From: Bacteroidetes bacterium UBA7368
GTDB lineage: Bacteria > Bacteroidota > Rhodothermia > Rhodothermales > UBA10348
Assembly: GCA_002469915.1 (NCBI GenBank)
Contig: DKOG01000255.1
Coordinates: 1 to 22,665 of the forward strand
Length of the DNA stretch: 22,665 bases
Direction of reading: 5' to 3'
The position numbers and the translations under genes are program-made. The notes beneath the pieces are model-generated. The model was not told the origin of the DNA. It worked only from the letters and a program-made list of their open reading frames with translations, and ran no database searches. Below are positions 16,573 through 22,665 of the stretch, one piece after another; position 1 is the first letter of the stretch, and each line of letters begins with the position of its first letter.

Positions 16573-16840
16573 TCGCACGATCCATTGTTTTTGCCTGAGT
16601 AACCCAACCTTCAACCTTGCTCGCTGAAGGCAGTACCCGAATCAATTTTTTAGCCGCGTTAACTTCCGTCATTTCAGCGTGGAGATTGGCTGCATTTCTT
16701 CCGGCCAATTCAGGTACCGTATCAACACCAGAACGCTCCAGTAAATCTGCATACTGCTCACCTACTCCGTTGACGCGCACTAAGTCTGCACGGTTGACCC
16801 AACCAAGAATCAACTTTTCGGTGATAGTAATGTGTGTACA
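16562..16840 (-). pseudogene. 5'-truncated DUF4332 gene remnant
   Basis: The minus-strand frame encodes the C-terminal half of a DUF4332 (helix-hairpin-helix-like) protein: ITEKLILGWVNRADLVRVNG, GEQYADLLERSGVDTVPELA, NLHAEMTEVNAAKKLIRVLP, and an AINY end. As I recall the family, proteins are about 135 residues and begin with another HhH unit before the ITEKLIL point. Here that half is absent. Family-like sequence starts within about 15 bp of the stop codon of the dehydrogenase small subunit. Upstream of that the same frame reads through the small-subunit gene out of register and gives non-family sequence. No in-frame ATG lies at the junction; only internal ATGs inside the neighbouring gene are available. 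The surviving half is still open, with no stop, so the loss may be recent, or the half-protein may be made by coupled translation. Confidence 0.7.
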
Positions 16841-16844
16841 GGTG

Positions 16845-17435
16845 CTACGAATTGTAGGAAAGTCCAATGTGCTCCATGGCCTCATGCGAGCATCCATCCC
16901 ATGATGGTTGGGGCGTATTGCCCATGTAACCCAGATCCTCAACGCCAACCTTGCTAGACCAAAAACCAGAGGCTGTAAGATCACGCATCATCGTAAATAT
17001 GGCCGCTCCGTCTTCCATATCTGGCTTCACGTCATCTGGATACGCAATCTGCGAGAGCAATTTGTGGTTGTTTTCCTCAGAAGTCTCAACGAAAAGGCTG
17101 CCAAATAAGCGGGTACTGGCCGAATCCATCCACTGCAGCGCCTCTTTAACCGGACCACTTAAGTCGGGCGTGTCTTCCATCATGAAGTCAATGAACGCCG
17201 GAACGTGCGCATCCGTCGCGCCGCCGGAACGCTCATCTGCCGGGATGATATAGTCCACCAAGCGTGATAACGTCGTGTATTCGTGGGTGGACATCTGCGA
17301 AGGCTTTCTTTTTGAAAGGTCTTCAAAGCCATCCACTCTGGCGGCCGCCTTGTCGACACTCTCTAACGTACAGCCCGGAATGGCGGCCGCCAGAGAGGCA
17401 ACGGCCATTAATTTCAAGGATTCTCGTCTGTTCAT
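16845..17435 (-). CDS. Gluconate 2-dehydrogenase subunit 3-family protein (Tat lipoprotein)
   Basis: The small subunit of a membrane or periplasmic GMC dehydrogenase, 196 residues. The N-terminus carries a twin-arginine signal (NRRESLKLM, Arg3-Arg4) joined to a lipobox (IPGC, Cys22), so the complex is probably exported folded and lipid-anchored. The body matches the subunit 3 family: STHEYTTLSRLVDYIIPADE, AHVPAFIDFMMED, and the usual ending PSWDGCSHEAMEHIGLSY. Its start codon overlaps the stop of the dehydrogenase by one base (TAATG), which indicates coupled translation at equal amounts. The large subunit has no signal peptide of its own, so this protein should supply the export signal. Confidence 0.92.
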   Translation of the reverse strand: MNRRESLKLMAVASLAAAIPGCTLESVDKAAARVDGFEDLSKRKPSQMSTHEYTTLSRLVDYIIPADERSGGATDAHVPAFIDFMMEDTPDLSGPVKEALQWMDSASTRLFGSLFVETSEENNHKLLSQIAYPDDVKPDMEDGAAIFTMMRDLTASGFWSSKVGVEDLGYMGNTPQPSWDGCSHEAMEHIGLSYNS

Positions 17436-19171
17436 TAGGCTGTTCCCAGATTTCGTTTCAAGACTTCACTTGCTATGTATTCAGACGTACGCATGGACAT
17501 GGCCAAAATGGTCCACGTCGGATTCTTGTGAGGCTGGGACACGAACGGTCCGGCATCAGCCACGAACACGTTCCTAGATTCGTGAGCCTGAGAGTATTTA
17601 TTTAGAACAGACGATTCCGGATTATTTCCCATTCTCGTCGTTCCCACTTCATGTATAATCTGACCGGGTCTCGTAATTCCATAGTCTTGATCTGCTCCGG
17701 GTATATCCCACATGGGTTCTCCTCCCATGGTCCGAATAATTTCGTTTCCTGTCTCATGGAAGTGTTTGATTTGCAGTAATTCTTCTTCGCTCCACCTCAC
17801 GTCAAACTTTAAGACAGGGATGCCAAAGCGGTCTACCACATCTGAATCGATAGCGCAATGGTTTTCCCATCGGGCAATCATCTCGCCTCGGCCTGACATA
17901 CCAATAAACGATCCCCACAATCGACGATAATCATCTTTGAGTTGCAGTCCGTAACCGCCGCCGCCACGCGTACGGTCCCCTCCGTTCAATTTATCATTAG
18001 CTCGATGTATGCCTCCGCCAAATCCATATCCAGGCATGCCTCTTCCCCCCCAGGTTTCAATATGATACCCTCTCGAAAATGGAAGCGACTTGTCTTTTTC
18101 TAGCCACCAGGGAATGTAGATGTGCATCCCACCTACACCATCATCATTGTGGACAGGCATGTCCACCAATTGAGGAAAATACCCCATGACGTCTCCGCCC
18201 GTAGAATCTGTTAGGTATCGACCAAGCACATCGCTGGAGTTACTTAATCCATTGGGATGTCTAGGCGATTTAGAGTTCATCATGAGGCGAGCCGACTCGC
18301 AAGCCGAGGCGGCGAGCACGACGACCTTAGCCCTTACTTGGTATTCTCGGAGGTCGCGTGTATCCACATACGATACGCCCGTTGCTTCCCCCTCGGTATC
18401 TGTAAGCACTTCTCGCGCCATCGCATGAGGGATAATCGTCAATCTACCCGTTTCCAGCGCTGGTGGTAACAAGACCGTCTGAGTAGAAAAATTAGATCGC
18501 GTCGCGCAACCTCGATTGCATTGCCCACAGTAATGACAAGCTGGCCTTCCACCGAGATCTCTAGTTAAAATGGACAGACGGGAAGGAATCACAGGAATGC
18601 CAAGCTTAGAGGCCCCGTCTTTCACCATCATCTCATAGCATCTTGGTTTTGGCGCGGGCAAAAAGTTACCATCAGGCTCGTTGTATACGCCTTCTGCACT
18701 TCCAAAAATACCAATCAGATCGTCTACCCGATCGTAGTAGGGTTTCAGATCTTCATATCCGATAGGCCAATCGTGACCTTTACCATCAATTGAATGTCGT
18801 TTGAAGTCATCTGGCCCAAAACGCAATGAAATACGGCCCCAATGATTGGTTCGTCCACCCAGCATGCGTGCTCGAAACCAATCCCATTCCGTTCCTTCTG
18901 CTTTGGTGTAAGGCTCTCCCTCAATGTCCCATCCTCCATCACACGCATCAAACTCGCCGAACGGTCGCGCTTTTGTTCCTTTTCCGCGTCGGGGCGACTC
19001 ATAGTTCCACGTCAACATGTTTCCATCGCGGGCTGTGTCCCAATCCCCGCCCGCTTCGAGCATTACAACGTTTGCACCGGCTTTGGTGAGCACATAAGCC
19101 GCCATCCCGCCGCCAGCTCCTGAACCAACAATACAGACATCATAAACAGTTGGCGTTTGTATATAGGGCAT
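17435..19171 (-). CDS. GMC-family FAD dehydrogenase, large catalytic subunit
   Basis: A 578-residue flavoprotein of the glucose-methanol-choline family, of the kind that pairs with subunit 3 and oxidises sugars, sugar acids or alcohols, passing electrons to a cytochrome or quinone. The FAD-binding fold is at the start (VCIVGSGAGGGMAAYVL, with Glu39 in MLEAGG). GGRTNHWGRISLRFGPDDF follows near 105-123. The C-terminal GMC domain has HEVGTTRMGNNP and VADAGPFVSQPHKNPTWT, with the active-site pair His548 and Asn550. A cluster of four cysteines, CHYCGQCNRGC (212, 215, 218, 222), is typical of this subgroup and may hold an iron-sulfur cluster. No cytochrome c subunit is encoded alongside. It has no signal peptide and probably relies on the partner's Tat signal. 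Substrate not known. Confidence 0.93.
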   Translation of the reverse strand: MPYIQTPTVYDVCIVGSGAGGGMAAYVLTKAGANVVMLEAGGDWDTARDGNMLTWNYESPRRGKGTKARPFGEFDACDGGWDIEGEPYTKAEGTEWDWFRARMLGGRTNHWGRISLRFGPDDFKRHSIDGKGHDWPIGYEDLKPYYDRVDDLIGIFGSAEGVYNEPDGNFLPAPKPRCYEMMVKDGASKLGIPVIPSRLSILTRDLGGRPACHYCGQCNRGCATRSNFSTQTVLLPPALETGRLTIIPHAMAREVLTDTEGEATGVSYVDTRDLREYQVRAKVVVLAASACESARLMMNSKSPRHPNGLSNSSDVLGRYLTDSTGGDVMGYFPQLVDMPVHNDDGVGGMHIYIPWWLEKDKSLPFSRGYHIETWGGRGMPGYGFGGGIHRANDKLNGGDRTRGGGGYGLQLKDDYRRLWGSFIGMSGRGEMIARWENHCAIDSDVVDRFGIPVLKFDVRWSEEELLQIKHFHETGNEIIRTMGGEPMWDIPGADQDYGITRPGQIIHEVGTTRMGNNPESSVLNKYSQAHESRNVFVADAGPFVSQPHKNPTWTILAMSMRTSEYIASEVLKRNLGTA

Positions 19172-19376
19172 AGATATGAGGGGCTAAGAGACAAGAACTT
19201 CCGGGGCTTATATATAGGAAGAAATGGCATTCATAACCACTTCTGAACCGAATAATGCGGAAGGAAACCGAGCAATAGGATCCGCTTTACGAAATGGCCA
19301 TCCATGACGCTGACCTCGTCGCTCAAACGTAGCTTATGAAAAAGCCGTTTTCAGGGCAATAATAAATACGATTAAG

Positions 19377-20426
19377 CTATTGGGAAACAGCCGCACTTTC
19401 TCCGTTCAATCGGGCGATAAGCAATTCTGCCCGCTGATATACCGGATCGTCCACGTCTCCAACGATCCGCTTAACCTTTTCAAATTGCTCCATGGCCTGC
19501 GTATTCCGATCAATCTGCATCAGCATAATGCCCCGATTGAAGTTTGCTTGCATATGAAGCGAATCCGCTTCCAAAACCGTGTTGGTTTCCTGAATGGCCA
19601 TCATAGAATTCTGAGGATCGTACATATAGGCAATGGCCATATCTGTACGCACATCAAGATTATCCGGGTTCAATTTCAGGACCTCCTGATAGGCGCCCAC
19701 TGCTTTTCGGGCCCAAGGCGCACGCAATGAGATGTCTTTTCTTTCCATCCAATCGTAATACAGATTGCCTACCACCGACCATTCGTCTTCAGATTGTAAT
19801 GCTGTGGCAATAAATTCTGATTCTGTCGCTGCAAGATCTAGTCTTCCAGCCGCAAAATACAGATCTACCAACTCCCGTCTCAGGGCTATTAGACGGTCTC
19901 CTGAGAGTCCGAGCATTCGGTCTTGCAATTCCGTTTGGCGAGATGCGAACTGAGGTGCAAGCGGTTCTTCAACTACTTGATCCAAAGGCAGTGCAGTTGC
20001 ACTATCGCTTCCAGATCGGCCGCTGCTCATGGAGGAAATGATATACAACGCAACGACAACCAAAAGAGCAGAAGCGACAATAACGATGATCCGTTTGCCC
20101 ACTTCAGAATCACTCCCCGAGACGGCAGCTCGGTCCTGATGACTTGGCGCCTGCTTCGCTTTGGGGTTTCTCGTTTTCTTCTTCGCGCTCGAAAAATCGT
20201 CAAGTTGCTCGAGCTCGGTGCCGCATTTAGCGCAGTAGTTCGCGCCCGCTGGGTTTTTTCTTCCGCAAGATGTACAAAACACAGAGGCAGAATCTAAAAC
20301 ATCAACAATTTCATCTTCAACTATCGATGCCTCATGTTCGACACCGTCAACTGACGTACCACACAACTCACACATTCCCGCACCTTCTGGTAAACGGGCT
20401 CCACAGGTATCACAGATTACGCTCAT
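19377..20426 (-). CDS. Double zinc-ribbon, single-TM, TPR-repeat protein
   Basis: A 349-residue protein with a clear three-part layout. Two N-terminal zinc ribbons use CxxC pairs at Cys5/Cys8/Cys19/Cys22 and Cys51/Cys54/Cys65/Cys68. A basic, flexible linker (KKKTRNPKAK) leads to one membrane helix (about 112-132, RIIVIVASALLVVVALYIIS). The C-terminal part (about 165-340) is helical, with TPR-like repeats (VGAYQEVLKLNPDNLDVRTD, QETNTVLEADSLHMQANFNR, AMEQFEKVKRI). By the positive-inside rule the zinc ribbons should face the cytoplasm and the TPRs the periplasm. It lies 8 bp downstream of the HU-family gene and is probably co-transcribed. Likely a scaffold; specific partners are unknown. Confidence 0.85.
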   Translation of the reverse strand: MSVICDTCGARLPEGAGMCELCGTSVDGVEHEASIVEDEIVDVLDSASVFCTSCGRKNPAGANYCAKCGTELEQLDDFSSAKKKTRNPKAKQAPSHQDRAAVSGSDSEVGKRIIVIVASALLVVVALYIISSMSSGRSGSDSATALPLDQVVEEPLAPQFASRQTELQDRMLGLSGDRLIALRRELVDLYFAAGRLDLAATESEFIATALQSEDEWSVVGNLYYDWMERKDISLRAPWARKAVGAYQEVLKLNPDNLDVRTDMAIAYMYDPQNSMMAIQETNTVLEADSLHMQANFNRGIMLMQIDRNTQAMEQFEKVKRIVGDVDDPVYQRAELLIARLNGESAAVSQ

Positions 20427-20434
20427 AGACCTCT

Positions 20435-20719
20435 CTAATGCATCGCTTCATCGACTTCCTTGCGGAATTCCTTCGATGCCTTAAATGCTGGGATGAATGC
20501 TGCCGGTACAGGTACCGGTGTATTTGTTCTCGGGTTTCTGGCTGTTCTGGCTGCTCTATGCTGAACGGTGAACGATCCAAATCCCCGGAGATCAATGCGC
20601 CCCCCTTTTTTGAGTTCCGCCTTGATTACGGTCATAAATCCATTAACCACTGCTTCGGTTTCCAGCTTGGTTAATCCTGTCCCGTCTGATATCTGGTCGA
20701 TAATATCTGCTTTAGTCAC
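20435..20719 (-). CDS. HU/IHF-family nucleoid DNA-binding protein
   Basis: A 94-residue DNA-bending protein of the HU/IHF family. The start is taken as the GTG at 20719, because VTKADIIDQISDGTGLTKLE is the typical N-terminus and because a good GGAGG ribosome-binding site lies 5 bases upstream. A longer reading from 20887 would add 56 unrelated residues overlapping the divergent acyltransferase. The signature GGRIDLRGFGSFTVQHRAAR precedes the DNA-intercalating beta arm, with ARNPRTNT, and the final VPAAFIPAFKASKEFRKEV is standard. It works as a dimer on chromosomal DNA. The zinc-ribbon/TPR gene follows after 8 bp. Whether it pairs with itself or with another family member cannot be told. Confidence 0.95.
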   Translation of the reverse strand: MTKADIIDQISDGTGLTKLETEAVVNGFMTVIKAELKKGGRIDLRGFGSFTVQHRAARTARNPRTNTPVPVPAAFIPAFKASKEFRKEVDEAMH

Positions 20720-20724
20720 TGTGG

Positions 20725-20730
20725 CCTCCG
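20725..20730 (-). promoter_or_regulatory. Shine-Dalgarno site that fixes the HU-family GTG start
   Basis: On the minus strand the sequence reads CGGAGG-CCACA-GTG. The core is five bases from the start codon. It stands out because most other genes here have no recognisable ribosome-binding site, as is usual for Bacteroidota-like genomes. Confidence 0.65.
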
Positions 20731-20838
20731 GCAGTTTGCTTATATAGTTCCGATTCGGGTTATCCCTCAATCGTAGTACAAGATGCAAAATGAAGGCTAT
20801 ATTACCAATGCTTATTCCATGGAAACCTGATTCTACAG

Positions 20839-22011
20839 TTGAAAAGTACTCCATCGAGTCCCTACCCTCCCTTCGGACGCGTTGCATCCGAGCTGGCCTT
20901 TAGAAGCAGTGTCATTGCCTTCAGCAAACGCTGCTGGCACCTCGAACTCATCGGTGACCAATACCTCCCCCCTGGGCCTTGCTTTATCTATGGAAACCAT
21001 TCCAATAATTACGACCCGTTCATTTACAACGCGTTTACCGAGCTTGGGCAAAGCACCGCCGGGGTGATGACTATGGAATACCTTCGCTCAGGTGTGCTAT
21101 CTCTCCTTTTCACGGCTGCCGGAATTGTGGGAACGGAAAAACGCGTGCCTGAGCCTCATCTAATTCGCAAGATTTGGAAAATGATCGAGCAGAAGCGCCG
21201 GATCGTCATTTTCCCTGAAGGTGGCAGGCGTTGGCATGGAAGACCAGATCCCTGGATTGAGTCTACGGCAAAAGTTTTCATGCGATTAGGCGTTCCTGTT
21301 TATCCAGTCGTGATTAACGGATCTTATGTCGGTTGGCCGCGATGGGCTACCTATCCGCGACCTGCCCATATCAAAGTGGAAGTGCATCCAGCAATAGACT
21401 TTTCCGACAATCCCACTCTTGAAAGCTCTCTGGACCGACTCAAAAAGCCGATTAGCAAAGATGAAAATGTCGTCTCTGAGGCCGTTAAACCTAAGCGGGC
21501 ATTCCGTCCTATTTCAGGTGTTACTAAACTGCTCTACCGAGATCCGTACACCGGCCATTTTGGCGGATTGATTGAGCAAGGAGCCAATCGCCTTGTTCAG
21601 CGGCATGGAGATCAGTCTTGGACAATGAACCCTGACTCAAGCCTAATTCACGACCAAACGGGAAAACGCGTATTGACAGCGGACATGTATGAGTCTATTC
21701 GCACCCTTCCATTTACGGCTGCAAACCAAGAAGCATTACTATCCAATGTGGCCGATGTCCAAATAATCGAAAATGATCAGATTGTTCGTGCGTATCGTCG
21801 CGAGCGCATCTCCATATTTAAAGATCACCTTTCCATGGCTCCAGGCTTTCGCATACCCTTAGACGAGGTCCAATACACGGGCCTAGAACGCAATAATAAA
21901 ATCTGGATTTTGACACCATCCAAGCGTGTAATCGCTACGTTCAAATACGAAGGCAGTGTTCGAGCATGGCAGGACATTTTGAATCGCATAATCCCAGAAC
22001 TGAATTGCTAA
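20839..22011 (+). CDS. PlsC-type lysophospholipid acyltransferase with C-terminal extension
   Basis: A 390-residue 1-acylglycerol-3-phosphate acyltransferase-family protein. The start is the TTG at 20839: the frame is closed by a stop at 20791, there is no ATG in between, and the first in-frame ATGs are downstream of the catalytic motif. Acyltransferase blocks are GNHSNNYDPF (His54, Asp59 of the HX4D motif), FPEGGRR (125-131, in place of the usual FPEGTRS) and VPVYPVVINGS. After about residue 190 there is a 200-residue extension. Its first part (LLYRDPYTGHFGGL to RHGDQSWTMNPDSS) looks like a zinc ribbon that has lost its cysteines. Its last part (FRIPLDEVQYTGLERNNKIW, VRAWQDILNRI) looks beta-rich and PH-like. 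The family is inner-membrane associated and acts in phospholipid synthesis. The GltS-like gene follows after 7 bp. Confidence 0.85.
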   Translation: MKSTPSSPYPPFGRVASELAFRSSVIAFSKRCWHLELIGDQYLPPGPCFIYGNHSNNYDPFIYNAFTELGQSTAGVMTMEYLRSGVLSLLFTAAGIVGTEKRVPEPHLIRKIWKMIEQKRRIVIFPEGGRRWHGRPDPWIESTAKVFMRLGVPVYPVVINGSYVGWPRWATYPRPAHIKVEVHPAIDFSDNPTLESSLDRLKKPISKDENVVSEAVKPKRAFRPISGVTKLLYRDPYTGHFGGLIEQGANRLVQRHGDQSWTMNPDSSLIHDQTGKRVLTADMYESIRTLPFTAANQEALLSNVADVQIIENDQIVRAYRRERISIFKDHLSMAPGFRIPLDEVQYTGLERNNKIWILTPSKRVIATFKYEGSVRAWQDILNRIIPELNC

Positions 22012-22018
22012 TCGCTTT

Positions 22019-22665
22019 ATGGAAGCCTGGATCTTGAATCTTACGGTCGGAGAGCTGCTCATTGATTTCTCATTAATGGGTGCTTTGTTGTTGGCCGGAA
22101 CCTTGCTCAGGCGCTACGTCCCCTTCTTTCAGCGGTATTTAATACCCAACAGCCTGATTGCCGGATTTCTCGGTCTCCTTCTCGGAGCAGAACTCTTCAA
22201 TGTTTTGCCGTTTGATGCGGCCCGAATGGGTGCCTACGTGTATCACCTTCTCGCGCTTACGTTTATTTGTGTTGGTCTTTTTAAGACCGAAAAGAAGCAT
22301 TCGTGGGGTGTGATCAACCTCGGATTTATGCAAGTGGTAATCATGCTGTTGCAAGGCATTCTCGGACTGTCTCTGGCGTTGGCAGTGACTTGGTTTTTAG
22401 TCCCCGACTTCAACCCTGCAACCGGTATTCTACTACCCCTTGGCTTCTCAATGGGACCCGGAATAGCCTATTCAATTGGGCAATCGTGGGCCGCCTTTGG
22501 ATACGAAAACGCAGGATCCATTGGATTGACCTTCGCTGCCATCGGCTTTCTGGTGGCCTATTTTTTTGGAATGACACTGGTAAATCGACACGTTGGAAGG
22601 GATAAGGCGAAGGCCCTGCCCCACCACGTAAGGCAAGGTATTCGCTCAGAGGGCGATCATCCCAT
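22019..22665 (+). CDS. GltS-like sodium/glutamate symporter, 3' end cut off
   Basis: The first 215 codons of a multi-pass transporter of the GltS (ESS) family, which takes up glutamate with sodium. Several membrane helices are visible (LLIDFSLMGALLLAGTLL, NSLIAGFLGLLLGAELFNVL, VVIMLLQGILGLSLALAVTW). The family signature loop is present: LLPLGFSMGPGIAYSIGQSW followed by FGYENAGSIGLTFAAIGFLV, corresponding to the GLPGHGT-like re-entrant region of GltS. The frame is open to the window end. The ATG at 22019 lies 7 bp after the acyltransferase stop, so the two are probably co-transcribed. Substrate specificity (glutamate or another organic anion) is inferred from the family. Confidence 0.85.
   Translation, partial: MEAWILNLTVGELLIDFSLMGALLLAGTLLRRYVPFFQRYLIPNSLIAGFLGLLLGAELFNVLPFDAARMGAYVYHLLALTFICVGLFKTEKKHSWGVINLGFMQVVIMLLQGILGLSLALAVTWFLVPDFNPATGILLPLGFSMGPGIAYSIGQSWAAFGYENAGSIGLTFAAIGFLVAYFFGMTLVNRHVGRDKAKALPHHVRQGIRSEGDHP

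Noticed and set aside
16841..16984. A 140-residue reading of the DUF4332 frame starting inside the dehydrogenase small-subunit gene
   Set aside because: The first 45 or so residues show no family similarity and lie out of register inside a well-conserved gene; only the C-terminal part from about 16840 down is real.
20720..20887. Extended N-terminus for the HU-family protein
   Set aside because: The added residues are not HU-like, they overlap the divergent acyltransferase, and a clear GGAGG site supports the GTG at 20719.

Overview
This window is chromosomal DNA from a Gram-negative member of the Bacteroidota/Rhodothermota (FCB) group, most likely a marine, protein-degrading heterotroph. Four things point there. 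One secreted protein ends in a type IX secretion (T9SS) C-terminal sorting domain. There are several lipoproteins and signal-peptide exoenzymes of types common in that group. A membrane LytTR regulator has a sensor-kinase-like membrane half. Most starts lack a Shine-Dalgarno sequence. By eye the base composition is close to balanced. There are no rRNA or tRNA genes, no CRISPR array, no transposase and no phage genes, so the window looks like core chromosome.

Layout, left to right. (1) 1-2642, minus strand: a DPP IV-like S9 peptidase cut by the window edge at its catalytic serine, preceded by a TPM-domain membrane protein. (2) 2790-5127: a secreted AGE-fold (N-acylglucosamine 2-epimerase family) protein with a T9SS tail, converging on a META-domain lipoprotein across a structured intergenic spacer. 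(3) 5276-8458, plus strand: a PLP-dependent group II amino-acid decarboxylase, then a secreted M28 zinc aminopeptidase. (4) 8461-8526: two perfect hairpins forming a strong bidirectional terminator. (5) 8562-10270, minus strand: a periplasmic protein with one clear and one possible DUF302-like half, and a miniature MotA/TolQ/ExbB-like membrane protein with its own terminator. (6) 10512-16540, plus strand: a membrane-anchored LytTR regulator, TypA/BipA GTPase, an agmatinase-family ureohydrolase, an S10 serine carboxypeptidase, a helix-hairpin-helix lipoprotein and a small four-helix membrane protein. (7) 16562-19171, minus strand: a GMC-family dehydrogenase and its Tat-lipoprotein small subunit, coupled through a TAATG overlap, followed by a DUF4332 gene that has lost its 5' half. 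(8) 19377-20719, minus strand: a GTG-started HU/IHF-family protein followed closely by a zinc-ribbon/TPR membrane protein. (9) 20839-22665, plus strand: a PlsC-type acyltransferase with an unusual C-terminal extension, then a GltS-like sodium/glutamate symporter cut by the right edge.

Functionally the window combines extracellular and periplasmic breakdown of peptides (S9, M28 and S10 peptidases) with amino-acid use (decarboxylase, ureohydrolase, glutamate symporter), a periplasmic sugar or alcohol dehydrogenase, and housekeeping genes (TypA, HU, acyltransferase). I found no convincing new multi-gene defence or mobile system. The most notable points are the sharply truncated DUF4332 gene, the acyltransferase with an apparently cysteine-less zinc-ribbon remnant, the E-to-K change in the AGE-family active-site motif, the membrane LytTR hybrid and the miniature TolQ-like protein.
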